64,000 nt of DNA. Origin: Sympetrum striolatum. Its lineage: Eukaryota; Arthropoda; Insecta; Odonata; Libellulidae. Positions within the stretch are counted from its first letter, which is position 1. Each line of letters begins with the position of its first letter. A model generated the notes under the pieces. The model was not told where the DNA came from. It did no database searches and saw only the letters and a list, made by a program, of their open reading frames with translations. Of this stretch, positions 22,055 through 32,810 are shown in pieces. Both the position numbers and the translations under genes were made by a program. The DNA lies in assembly GCA_947579665.1 (NCBI GenBank), contig OX388344.1, positions 12,084,346-12,148,345 of the forward strand, read 5' to 3'.

Positions 22055-25000
22055 ATGAGCCATCCTCCGAACCCTCTTCTCTGGAGACCACCCTTCAATT
22101 CCCAGCCGTTCCTACCGCCGCCGATCAACCCGATACCATTCATCGTTCCACTAATACTTTCGCAGTACTGCGTCAACACCAATCTTTCGTTGAACGGTGG
22201 AAGTGAATGGAGCTGTCCGGGGCTTACGAAAGACGGGTTCCCCGCTGGGGGCCATGGACCAAATGCCGGAGGGGATTTCCCGCCGTTCGCCCACAATGGA
22301 GCCCTGGGCGGATGTCGAGAGTGCATTGGGAACTTCGGAGGAAGCTGCGTTGGATGTCCACAGTGCCAAAGGGGCAGGTGCGGGAGGAAGTATTTCGCCT
22401 ACGACCCTCAGGAGCGCGATATCGGGGATTCGTTGAGTGGAGAGTGGCCCCCAGACGGAGGATTCAGAAACGCTCCCCCCGACGACGACATCCTCGGCGA
22501 CAGGTACGATGACTACGGACGGTTTGAAAGGTTCCAGCGGCGAAACATGTACAGAGGCGATTGTTACGGTGGAAGATGCGGTTACCGAGGAAACCAAGGC
22601 AGATTTAATCATCGCTATGGCGATTTTGGTCCCCATGAGTCCCGATATGCGAACATGAGACGTGACAGAGACTATGAGAGATATGGACCGAGGTGGGACG
22701 AGTACGATGATTACGATCGTAGCTATGGGGATTACGGGAAGGAGTGGGATGCTGGATACAGGCGACGCTTTTCGCGTTACGGCGGAATGGACTGTCCGAT
22801 GTGCAGGGGCGAACCTCGTCATCGTTACGAAGACAACGACTATGTCAACAACAGACTGCTGATCAGTGATCTAATACGTCGTAATTTTCGAAGCTCTAAT
22901 AATGGATTCCGAATGAGTGATTCCATCGAAGGCGAAGCAATTGAGCCAACGAATGGACAAACCGATCGGATCCACTATCGAGACGGCGATTACATGGTGG
23001 AGGGCCTCAACGGCGATAAAATGTCACAGTTTCAAAAGAGAAACTGTGGCTGTAATTTGGGTCAAAGTGACGATTTCGGAAGCAATGGTCATCATAAAAG
23101 CAATTTGGATAACTTGTCTCATGGGAATGCAGACATCCTTGGAGAGAGTGAACACGTCCGTAAAGATGATTCAGAAGTAGATGCTGGAAGCCGCAAAGAA
23201 AGCGCTGCTTACGGTGAGGAGGAGCCGCAAGTCCGTGGTACTGAGAGTGTAAATGAAGAGAATCAAATTTCGGAGGAAAACGCAATAAGTGAAAATTCGA
23301 ATGGCCTTATTGATGTCGGAGGAAATGCCGATGAATTAGCACTAATGCGCATAAACCGTACTTCACCAGGTACTGATTACGCGGGTTCGATCGATAGATT
23401 GAATTTAGGAATAAAGAACTTCCTTGATGAAGACAGTGGCATTGGAAGTGGAATAACTGGTGGAAGTGAAAGTTCCCAAAACAGCAACGATGAAGACAGT
23501 GTAAATGAGAATGGCAACTTTGTAAGCTTAAATGTTAACGGGGAAAAAGAAGGATACAAAATCATAAACCCACCAATAGACTACCACGGATTCTGGTACG
23601 GCAACGCAAGTGAAGGATCTAAAAATGGCAGTTTAATCATCAACAGAAGCCCAAGGAGTTACGGATACGGCAGCTGGGCTCCTTACTTCCCAAGTTATGG
23701 AGGATATCATTACCCGCATAAATCAAAGAACTATAAATATGAAATCGGACAGTGCTGCTGCAAAAGTAATTTATGCGGATGTCAAATGGGAACTTGTAAC
23801 CATAGGAACGATTTGCATGGAATCTCTATAAAAATAGGAGTTCCACAGAACGATATTTCTCATCCGAATCGCCCAGATTATGCTGCTCATCGTCCATCCA
23901 ACACTCAGGGAGGCTGTCGGCATAGCAGCGGTAATTATGGAATAAATAGCAATATATATTCAAATAGAAACCGTTGGGATGAAAATGCTCTTTTTCATCA
24001 GGACAGAAGCAACTTTTACAGAAATAACTTTGTACCAGGAGGGTATGGTGGTCACTATAGCAACACGATGCAATACCAGAGAGGATTTAACGACAATAAT
24101 GATGCTGTTAGTAGATTTGATCAAGGTGGTAATAGTTTCCTCCCCTCTCATGATAAGTTATCTCCTTCTGCGTATAATTCTTACGGTGGAGGAAGTTTGA
24201 ATGCCGAAAAACGTAATATGTTTTTTCGTCAATGGGAACGCAACCGAATTCTCAACGGTGGGAAGTTGGACGGCACAACCTACGGCAAAACGAAGTCAAA
24301 ACATTCATTTGGAGCGGAAAATGCTGAGCTGGAAGCCAATGCAACGAATAGCATGGCTCCACTACCAGAGACTAGAGACTGCGTCGTCTCCAGCGGCAAC
24401 GAAAGATTGGCAAGCCAATATTCACTCGTTAACTCAAGTGGAGGATTCAACATTACCATCACTCTCAATGAAAATGTTGCCGAAAATAAGTCGGAGGAAT
24501 CTCTTAATGGAATCACGATGGAAGGAACAGCAACAGCAAGTCCAACAGCATTCTCCAATAACGCCGGAATAGAAAGTTTCATCACAGGAGTTCCTGCCGA
24601 GAATGAAAGGGTTATACTGAACACAACAGATGAAAGAAACTCGATCGATAGCAGTCTCAAGGCTGCTGGTGATATTCTGGGTGGAATGGAAGCTACAGAT
24701 GCCTCCGATATCACAACGTTAAAACCTATTGATAATGCTCACCTTGGAAAGAATGAGGGACAAGTTCTGTTTTCGGCCAGTTTTTCAAATTCTGTTAATT
24801 CGACTGAGCGAAACAAAAGTGTTGCAGAAAGCGTAACGGATGAATATGTTCTCAGCAATAATTCTCAAAAGGAATGGAACGAACCAAGGAGTGGATACAC
24901 TTCAGAAACTTCTGCTGTCGAAGCACAGAATGTCGACGGAAAGAGTCACGATGATGCAGAGGAAACAACTGAAGAAAACGATTCAATCGATCTAAATGGA

Positions 25001-28000
25001 AACGACCCGTGGAAGGCGTCCACGAAGAACGGTTTCAAATCGAATGATGAACACAACCCAAAAAAGAGTGAATCCCACGCCGGATCTAACAGTATTCTGG
25101 AGATGATGCTAAAACCCTTGAGAGGGGGAGAGATTACAGATTACCCCCCGCGAAGGAAAGAATTCTACTCTCATTGGGATAATTTTAACGATGGAAGTCA
25201 CACAGTCAAGGAAGACAACGCCTTTGATAGACTTCTATCATCTATGGGCGAAAAAAGAATGCACGGAGAGCATTTAACAGACTCCAACTACAATCACCCA
25301 GAAATTAATAATGGTGGAAGTAGTGTTGAGAAATCAAACACTATTTTGGATAAGTTTCTTAAATCTCTAAGCAAAGACGAAGTTGAAGGCGATCGTGCAA
25401 GCACTACTCAATACGGAAATCCAGCGAAACTGCCTCTCGAGAAAAGAGGCAATGACGCCACAAAAAACTTACTTGATAAATATTTTGCTACAGAGAAAGA
25501 TAAAGGAGAATCAAATAATGAGCCATGTTGTAGTCATTCAGAAATTAGGAACGGCGAAAGCCGTGGTGAGGTCTCGAGTAATATTTTAGATAAATTTCTT
25601 ACTTCTCTAAAAGAGCGCGATAGTGCAAGCGCATTGCAAAACGGAAACACGAGACTGCCCGGAGATAAAATGGAAAATGACGCCTCAGTAAGCTTACTTG
25701 ATAAATATTTCGCTTCTGAAAGTTGCAAAGAAGCTTCTAGAGAAACTACAAGTGATTCAAATGACGGTCAACCACCAATTCAAAATGGCGGAAGTCATGA
25801 TGAGACATCAGGTAGTATTTTGGAGAGGTTTCTTGCATCTCTAAGCAAAGACAAAGCTGGAAGCGATAGTACGAGCATTTCCCAACACGGAAATGTAGCG
25901 AGACCTGTCAATACAAATGGGAATGACGCCTCAAAAAACTTACTTCATAAATATTTCACTTCTGAAAGTGACAAAGTGGCTACTAGAGAATTTCCCCATT
26001 CGAAAGAAGATTTTTATAGCCAAGACATCTCACCTGAGCGAAGCCAAAGCGACGTTTTCAAAAGCCTTTTAGAGAAAATCCTCGCTTCCAGGAGTGGTGG
26101 CCAACCGAGGGACTGTATAAGTAAAAACCAGGAAGTTACGCCTAACAGCTTATTCGGTGGCATTCCTTCTTCCAAAAGCGGCCATACTCATTCCATTCGA
26201 TCAAAAGATGACAATCGCCTTGCGCCCTGCCAATGCAAGAGGAGTGATTATGAGAATAATCTCATGAAAATGTTGTCTTCTGGTGGCGCTAATCCAAGAG
26301 GCCATGAGAGACCATTTGAAAACCTCGAATCTTTCCTGGCCTCCTCGAATGACGATTTCATTGGTAAGAGTGAAGAAAAATCCGACAGATATCTTTGCAA
26401 GGGAGATTCGAAAGGTGTAGAAGAATCTATGAAAACTATGTTGGAAACATTTTTGGAATCTAGAAAAGATCAAGGTAGAAAAGGAGCTGAAGTTTTAGAG
26501 TACGAAAGTGTTCCACAAAGCAGTCTGAGACGACACGAAGTGGCAAACAGTATCCTCAAAGCGATTTTGTCCGATGACGACGGCGAACCCCCCGTGGAAG
26601 CAGGAAATCGCATACAAATGAATCGGGAGGAAATACTTAGTAACCTACTCAGCGACGCCATTTTGTCTTCAGTCGTGTCTGGGGCTAAGAATCGAAATGC
26701 CGTCGTAGAAAGTGGACTCGGAAACGGACTGGGAGGCATCGGGAAAATGCTTTTCGATAAGAAATCTCAAAAGAAGGATAGCTTATTTGTCGACTCTAAA
26801 GATAAACTAAACGGGAAAGGTAGCATAAGCCTACTTTTAGGAAAAGAGCCTCTTCGCAAACCTGGATATGATGAACGGAGTAGTGACGAAGCTAAAGATA
26901 CAACCAAACCGGCGAATATAGTTGAAAAAAGCCTTTTTGGTCTAAAATCTCTCTTGTTCGGCGGTGGTACTGAACCTGGTGATGGCGAAAAACCAAAAAT
27001 CAAAGCAAGAAATGCGGAAGGCAACGGTGCCAGCGATGTCGTAAGTAATTTATTTTTAACGGCCAATATTGATGTTGAGGATACAGAAAAGAATAGCTTC
27101 AGCAAGAAATTGTCCAGCAGGAAAAATTACGAATCTGCAAGGGGGAATATAACCAAAGAAGTTTCCATGCATATTTCTGGCGGTGGTAACGATGGTTCGG
27201 GAGAAACCTCAAGTACCCCCAAGAGTTGCGAGTCTTATTTGATTAAGAATCAAATAATTATAGATGGAGAGGGGATGAAGAGACCGGACGAAGTGATAAA
27301 AATCATCAAAGGAATCATTCCCAATATCGCGGAAGATAACAGTGATCCAGGAGGTGAAGGCGAAAATTCGGAATCCGAGGAATCAAAGATGGCGGATGGA
27401 ATAAAAATCAGAGGGGAAATACATTCCGAGAAAAGAGAGAAGAAATCGACAGATAGCGGAGGTGAAAAGAATGAGGAACGCGAAAATGAGAATAACGCTG
27501 AGAAAGAGGAGGAGAAGAGACTCATGAAATCACTCCTCGTAGCGATCGAAAAATTAGAAAAACTAGATATTCTAAATCCTCGAACTCATCATGTAGGAAA
27601 AGCAATTGCGGAAGGAGGAAAAAACGTTGCTTTTAGTATTGATAGAGAAAAAAAGACTGTAGAACGGGATTTGAATGGAGGAAGTCGCATTGGTAATGCA
27701 GATGCCAGTGGAGACAATAGGAGAGATTTAACAGCTTCAGCAGATTTCCAAGGAATGTGCTTTGGAGATGAATGCGATGAAATCGGAAGCGAAGAGGAAG
27801 ATATGAGTGAAGAGATAGATGAAGGAAATGGTGTGAAAAACGAAGAATCGAGAATAGAAAGATTAAACTTATTCGAAGAAATGAAGGACAGCATTGAAGA
27901 GGAGGAGCCAGTGAACGGAGCGGTGATTGTAAGTAAACGAAAAGATAAAGTCATCAATTTAGGAATGAAAAACAGGAGAAGAGGAGACAAGAGGAAGCAT

Positions 28001-29230
28001 GCAGGAGTACGCGGTTTGAAATATGGATTGGATGTTCGGAAAAAGGTTAAATTGGGAACGTATCCGAGGGATTTGAGGGGACAAAACGAAGGTTGGACTG
28101 AAAACGGCGCAATTGAAGACTTCGGAGATGATGAAATCGAAGCAGTGAGAGATAGCGGAATTGAGACGAGATCCAGTGTAAGTTCAATGGAAGATGGAAA
28201 TGATGCTAGTACGAGATATGGACCACATGAGAAAATTCTGAATGGTTACAAGTACAAGAATCCAGCAGCTAATTTTGCGAAAGGAAGCGAAGCAGGCAGA
28301 CTCATGGGATTAGAAACGTCCTTACGAAAAGGAAAGGTTGCATTCGGACCGAGAAAACTCAAAGGCAGGTTGCATGGTAAAGTGGAAAGTGAGAAACCCA
28401 GGGTAAAAGAGGGAATTTATACTGGATTAACAGAAGAGAAGGCCGGTCGGAAACAAAATGGAGACGGTAGAGAAGTGGCTCAATTACGATTCAATCTTAA
28501 CTTAAATCATGAGATGGGACTTGAAGACTCTTCTGAAAGCGGGCAACAGAAGTATAGTAAGGAAGAAAAAGATGCATTCCTCAGCGATGGTGTAGAAAAG
28601 TTACAGTCGACCAAAGAAAATGGAAAAACGAGTCGAAAAAGAGACGAAAACAAAATTGGAAACGTGGGTACATCTGAAAGTTATGCAGGGGTGAGGCTTA
28701 TGAAAGGAATTAATGCCGGGTTCGGTCCCAAATGTGAACCGAAAGTCCAAAAGAGCGCTGGGTTGAGTGATGCATTGGCACACGCAATTCGAAGGGAGGA
28801 CAATGGAGGCGATGTTATCGAAAAGGGAGGGAGGGAGGGAGAGGGAGAAAGAGGTCCTATCCTCTCCCCTATTGAGGGAGATTACAGAAAGAGAGGTCGG
28901 CCGCCAGAAGAAAACAGCTTCGGTGCGGATGGAGATGAAATATCACAAGAGGAGGAAGAAGGTGATCGAATAACCGACGGACCAGAAGCCTCCGATGAGA
29001 GCAGGGAAAACGATTCGGAAGACGATGCTGGAAGTGAAGAAGAATATCAATTCTTGGAAGACCAACTCTTGGGGAGAAACGGGCAAGAATCTGAAATGGA
29101 GGAGGTCGCAGAAGAAGTTAGTGGAGCGATTAGAGGGTTGAAATATGACGGTCGTGAATATGGGAAAGGACTTAATGAGGACAAAGAAAATGTTGACGAT
29201 GGAGTCGACATGGACTGGAGACCATGGTGA
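22055..29230 (+). CDS. Giant single-exon protein, low-complexity, unrecognised (2391 aa)
   Basis: A 7.2-kb frame without a stop, in a region richer in GC than its surroundings, must be coding. The first in-frame ATG after the stop at 21899 is 22055 (GAGATGA, a purine at -3). Residues 1-39 are proline-rich and partly hydrophobic, not a clean signal peptide. Cysteine clusters lie near residues 85-115 (CxxC, CxxCxxxxC) and 563-585 (CCCKxxxCGC). Residues 130-260 are rich in R, Y, G and D. The middle is N/S/G/D-rich with many NxS/T sites. Residues ~1092-1345 hold about four ~80-residue repeats of the type LDKFLxS...LLDKYFAxE. The last third is strongly E/K/D-rich and ends DMDWRPW. It looks mostly disordered. 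I recognise no family; secreted structural, adhesive or silk-like protein and nuclear scaffold are only possibilities. Exons upstream cannot be excluded. Confidence 0.85.
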   Translation: MSHPPNPLLWRPPFNSQPFLPPPINPIPFIVPLILSQYCVNTNLSLNGGSEWSCPGLTKDGFPAGGHGPNAGGDFPPFAHNGALGGCRECIGNFGGSCVGCPQCQRGRCGRKYFAYDPQERDIGDSLSGEWPPDGGFRNAPPDDDILGDRYDDYGRFERFQRRNMYRGDCYGGRCGYRGNQGRFNHRYGDFGPHESRYANMRRDRDYERYGPRWDEYDDYDRSYGDYGKEWDAGYRRRFSRYGGMDCPMCRGEPRHRYEDNDYVNNRLLISDLIRRNFRSSNNGFRMSDSIEGEAIEPTNGQTDRIHYRDGDYMVEGLNGDKMSQFQKRNCGCNLGQSDDFGSNGHHKSNLDNLSHGNADILGESEHVRKDDSEVDAGSRKESAAYGEEEPQVRGTESVNEENQISEENAISENSNGLIDVGGNADELALMRINRTSPGTDYAGSIDRLNLGIKNFLDEDSGIGSGITGGSESSQNSNDEDSVNENGNFVSLNVNGEKEGYKIINPPIDYHGFWYGNASEGSKNGSLIINRSPRSYGYGSWAPYFPSYGGYHYPHKSKNYKYEIGQCCCKSNLCGCQMGTCNHRNDLHGISIKIGVPQNDISHPNRPDYAAHRPSNTQGGCRHSSGNYGINSNIYSNRNRWDENALFHQDRSNFYRNNFVPGGYGGHYSNTMQYQRGFNDNNDAVSRFDQGGNSFLPSHDKLSPSAYNSYGGGSLNAEKRNMFFRQWERNRILNGGKLDGTTYGKTKSKHSFGAENAELEANATNSMAPLPETRDCVVSSGNERLASQYSLVNSSGGFNITITLNENVAENKSEESLNGITMEGTATASPTAFSNNAGIESFITGVPAENERVILNTTDERNSIDSSLKAAGDILGGMEATDASDITTLKPIDNAHLGKNEGQVLFSASFSNSVNSTERNKSVAESVTDEYVLSNNSQKEWNEPRSGYTSETSAVEAQNVDGKSHDDAEETTEENDSIDLNGNDPWKASTKNGFKSNDEHNPKKSESHAGSNSILEMMLKPLRGGEITDYPPRRKEFYSHWDNFNDGSHTVKEDNAFDRLLSSMGEKRMHGEHLTDSNYNHPEINNGGSSVEKSNTILDKFLKSLSKDEVEGDRASTTQYGNPAKLPLEKRGNDATKNLLDKYFATEKDKGESNNEPCCSHSEIRNGESRGEVSSNILDKFLTSLKERDSASALQNGNTRLPGDKMENDASVSLLDKYFASESCKEASRETTSDSNDGQPPIQNGGSHDETSGSILERFLASLSKDKAGSDSTSISQHGNVARPVNTNGNDASKNLLHKYFTSESDKVATREFPHSKEDFYSQDISPERSQSDVFKSLLEKILASRSGGQPRDCISKNQEVTPNSLFGGIPSSKSGHTHSIRSKDDNRLAPCQCKRSDYENNLMKMLSSGGANPRGHERPFENLESFLASSNDDFIGKSEEKSDRYLCKGDSKGVEESMKTMLETFLESRKDQGRKGAEVLEYESVPQSSLRRHEVANSILKAILSDDDGEPPVEAGNRIQMNREEILSNLLSDAILSSVVSGAKNRNAVVESGLGNGLGGIGKMLFDKKSQKKDSLFVDSKDKLNGKGSISLLLGKEPLRKPGYDERSSDEAKDTTKPANIVEKSLFGLKSLLFGGGTEPGDGEKPKIKARNAEGNGASDVVSNLFLTANIDVEDTEKNSFSKKLSSRKNYESARGNITKEVSMHISGGGNDGSGETSSTPKSCESYLIKNQIIIDGEGMKRPDEVIKIIKGIIPNIAEDNSDPGGEGENSESEESKMADGIKIRGEIHSEKREKKSTDSGGEKNEERENENNAEKEEEKRLMKSLLVAIEKLEKLDILNPRTHHVGKAIAEGGKNVAFSIDREKKTVERDLNGGSRIGNADASGDNRRDLTASADFQGMCFGDECDEIGSEEEDMSEEIDEGNGVKNEESRIERLNLFEEMKDSIEEEEPVNGAVIVSKRKDKVINLGMKNRRRGDKRKHAGVRGLKYGLDVRKKVKLGTYPRDLRGQNEGWTENGAIEDFGDDEIEAVRDSGIETRSSVSSMEDGNDASTRYGPHEKILNGYKYKNPAANFAKGSEAGRLMGLETSLRKGKVAFGPRKLKGRLHGKVESEKPRVKEGIYTGLTEEKAGRKQNGDGREVAQLRFNLNLNHEMGLEDSSESGQQKYSKEEKDAFLSDGVEKLQSTKENGKTSRKRDENKIGNVGTSESYAGVRLMKGINAGFGPKCEPKVQKSAGLSDALAHAIRREDNGGDVIEKGGREGEGERGPILSPIEGDYRKRGRPPEENSFGADGDEISQEEEEGDRITDGPEASDESRENDSEDDAGSEEEYQFLEDQLLGRNGQESEMEEVAEEVSGAIRGLKYDGREYGKGLNEDKENVDDGVDMDWRPW
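25329..26110 (+). repeat. Internal ~240-bp coding repeats of the giant ORF
   Basis: Units start near 25329, 25573, 25808 and (diverged, truncated) 26051. Each encodes an amphipathic helix-like ILDKFL(K/T)SL or ILERFLASL, a variable linker with a NGN/YGN element, then (N/S)LLDKYFA(T/S)E and an acidic tail. The unit lengths are multiples of three, consistent with expansion inside a translated gene. Confidence 0.8.
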
Positions 29231-29874
29231 TGAAATGAATCACTTGGATGCGGAGTCACTAACAGACACTGGGTTAAGATGCTCGTGGAGCCTGTGAACC
29301 TACGTAGTCGAGTTCGCTAGTCGCAGTCATTCGCACATCGCATTTAAATATTCATATTTGTTCGCTTTGCGCCTAAAGATGTGCACCTTTCATGCTCTCT
29401 TATACAAATTGCTTTAATTATCAGGTTAAAATTTGTTTCGTTATTTCTCAATTAAACGTACCGTGCTAACTGATTGAACCTGAGTTACTCTAAAAAAAAG
29501 ACTAAACCAGTGACAAGAAGACAAACAGCCAAACGAGGATGTTTACCGGTGATTTTCTCACGCCAGCGTCCATCATTTTGATTTTCTCGAATCCATTTTG
29601 CCTTCATATGTGATAATCACTATGGACGATCACACAAAAACCTACTTTGACAAGTTAACCTGTAACATGATTGTCTGATTGACATTTTTCATTAAATGTG
29701 TCTTCATTTATTTTATCGATTAGTGTGTTTCATTTCTTTCGTTTAACCTTTCTAATTTAATCCACGGATTTTGTGCTCATGTCTCGCTCTTAAGCGTCCG
29801 TTCAAAAGGCAGCGAAATTATGAAACAAACTCTCAGCGAATTTGCAAAGCAAACCGACGCAAATTTGCCTCGGA

Positions 29875-29880
29875 AATAAA
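29875..29880 (+). terminator. Candidate poly(A) signal for the giant gene
   Basis: AATAAA lies 645 bases after the stop codon, within CGGAAATAAATG. It is a canonical hexamer on the coding strand, giving a 3' UTR of plausible length. No transcript evidence. Confidence 0.4.
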
Positions 29881-29889
29881 TGTATCATA

Positions 29890-32290
29890 AGATTGCATAT
29901 GAATACAGCCTCAATAATCTTCGAAATTCATATTTTAGAATGTTTTTATTTAGTTCGAGTAAATCTTTCAAATCCCTTCGGAAGAATCCGTCGTAGGCCG
30001 GATATTTCCGCAGTTTGACGTCTCTTCCGCAGTGAGAGATGGTAACTCTATAGCTGAAAATTAACCCCCACTGATTCTAATCCTTGATTGAGAGATTGCC
30101 TAATATAATTCCATTCTCCACAGCAATCGACCGACTTTGAGCGCGATATTTAAACTTATTTAATTTTCAAGAATCTCCAAATCATTGGAAGTTTTGCTAT
30201 TACTATTTTCAATGTTAACGCTTTACACGTATTGACGAGTTTGAAAGCTACAGCAGAAAGTTTACGTAGTTTACTGTTTAAATAATGTAAACTAATGGTT
30301 TTTTATTACCTGAATAACAAAGAGGTAATCCTAACAGTATTTCGTTCAAATGTTATGCGTGTGAGTCCACGTTCTTTTATTCGGGTTTCTGAATTTTTGA
30401 ATGGCTCATAATCGGAACAATACCATGCGTACACTTTCAAAGAAATATTGAGAGGAGTCGCGTTGGAAGCAATGTCTGTCTGTCTAAGCATCTCCTGAGA
30501 TGAATCGGCTCTGAATCTTGCCACCGCACTAATGACAGTGCGCATTGCGTAACAAGAAAAACAATGATCCATAATTGTCACTTAGATGACAAAAAGAAGA
30601 CGACGCTAAACAACAAACAAACTGAACATTGGATTTGTTTATTGAGTAGAGGAGGATTTTCACTCTATTTATAATTTACTAATCAAATTAAATTAGTAAA
30701 AATACCTTGTGTTAGTAATAATTATCAATAAACAACAATCGCGTAGCAACATCCGAATTGCGCCATAAGATCTGTTTGCCGCTCCACATCCCTGCAACAA
30801 GCAGTGGAGATAACGGCAGTGGATGCATAAAACTATCTCTAATCTAAAGTATCAATGATGCGTTCACGAATATTATAATTAATACTGCAGAGTGAACACA
30901 AGAGTGCTTAATTTCAAGTGCTTGATATAATTCATCAATAGTTATCTGATCTAGCTGTGCACATTCTAAAGTCACAAAATTGCCTAGCGTTACATCGCAA
31001 CGAAAATGCCATTAATTTCAATGCAATGTATAAACATACAAAATTTTATGTATGCTTGATTCAAACTAAACAAGGATTTGATAATATCGTAAGGGTCTGA
31101 GATGTGTGTCACATTCCAAGGACCTCGCCTTTTCTTTGTCTATGTCTCTCCCTCTTTCCTTAGCCCGGCATATGCATAATGACCGTTGCAGAGCTGGTGG
31201 TCTATGGGAGGGGATGACCATATGTGACCTATGGGCAGGGTGGGCTGAAGAGCGTCCTTTTTCGAGGAGTCGGGCTGCGTACGCGAAGGAGGAAGGACGA
31301 CCGTCAGAAATGAGAGATTCTCGTGTTTATTACTAAGGACAATAAACCTTTTAAAATCTACACCTTTCTCATCATTTAACCCAACTCTTCCCTTACGAGG
31401 ATCGCCAATATCAGATGCAACGAACCTGCATCTTACAATATGATATTTGTCATGAAAATTAAACAGAAGAAGTTTTTTCAATAAAAGTGTACTAAATATT
31501 TCGCGACCTATCGATTTAATTTATTAATTCATTTTACTGAGTTGTTAATACCCCCTATTAAATGGACTATTCGTGGATTTATTGCGAGGGTACGCATTTT
31601 GACAAAGGAAAAGAAATCATGCTCCTACACAAGAACAAAGTAACAACGATTACTGGATTATATGAGTACGAACGCACTGATGATTTCACACACTGAGCAC
31701 AATAAGAGGATTTCATCATTTATTTTTCACTTGGCGATGAGAGAGAGAAACGAGGTCTTGCATTAATTTATCTGCTAATGCGCCAATTCGTGCAAATTCG
31801 CCTCTGAATCATATAATTGTCATTGTTTTTACTGTGATATATACTACATTACTTAACGTCACTTAACATTATGTATTCTTACATTATATGTTTCAATTTA
31901 AATTATGTATCTGTAATATTGTAACTTTTATTATCTTTCACTTTGTAATGTTTACAATTTTTTATAGTTCTTTTACCCATGCAAACATTTATAATATGGT
32001 GTTTTAATTTTTATGTTGTCTAAAATTCTTCATTGTGTAATAAGAATGATATTTTTTGTATTCTTAAAAGATATTAGTTTATAATCAGTTACAATATTAA
32101 GCCGCCTTAGATGTATTTATATATGTTACGTAAAAGTTAGAAGGTAATTTTGCCCGTAATAAAGATTTATTATTTTAATCCGTAAGTATATTTCGCCATG
32201 CGAGAGAAAATCCTCGGCATTGGATTTCCTCAGCATTGTGGGCGAACGTTGCGGTTTTGCAAAATTTAAAACATTCGGTGAATTCGCTTC
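29890..32290. other. Gene-free stretch
   Basis: AT-rich, with a GC-richer patch at 31130-31320 that is open in several frames without family features. No supported gene, RNA or repeat. Confidence 0.45.
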
Positions 32291-32296
32291 GGTTAA

Positions 32297-32810
32297 TGGT
32301 AGTTATGCGTTCCTTACCGTTCCTTTTTTTCAGGTAGAAATTTCGAGGGTAATCCTCCTAATCCGGACCCTTAGCTCCGCTTCCCAGCTCGGGAGCGCCC
32401 GGCCTTCCCATCAGGGGGGACCATAAAAAACCTGACTGCGTAGAATACGATTTAAAAAGTTATAAACAATTCAAATGAGTAACAATGTATTACTTTCGTC
32501 GTCTCACTCGTCCTAAGAGATACACAAACGTCTTTTGATCGACGTTTTACGATGAAAATTAAGATTTTACGTGATTTTGCAAGAAATTACCCGTTTACAC
32601 ACGGTAACGTTGCCGTTGGGTTGGGGTATGGGGGAGGGATTTCTATCAAAAATCTAGAAATCCTCCCCCAACCCGACCCCCGTTGAGATATTTAAAACAC
32701 CCGCCTATCTGACTGAGCAACGCTGCCGTTGCTAAGGGTCCGGATTAGGACGGCGACCCTCGAAATTTCTACCTGAAAAAAGTAGCGGTATAACCCCCGC
32801 ATAACTACCA
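32297..32810. mobile_element. TTAA-flanked MITE, 514 bp
   Basis: TTAA at 32293-32296 and 32811-32814 flanks inverted ends that start TGGTAGTTATGCG. The inverted match continues inward with interruptions through CAGGTAGAAATTTCGAGGGT and CCTAATCCGGACCCTTAGC, about 85-95 bp in all. The interior has its own hairpin at about 32625-32680 (GGGGGAGGGATTTCT and its near-complement). TTAA target use suggests a piggyBac- or Kolobok-mobilised MITE. No ORF. Confidence 0.75.

Noticed and set aside
22151..22822. 223-codon minus-strand ORF
   Set aside because: It lies opposite the giant plus-strand gene and reflects that gene's codon composition; the same holds for the other antisense frames between 22.1 and 29.3 kb.
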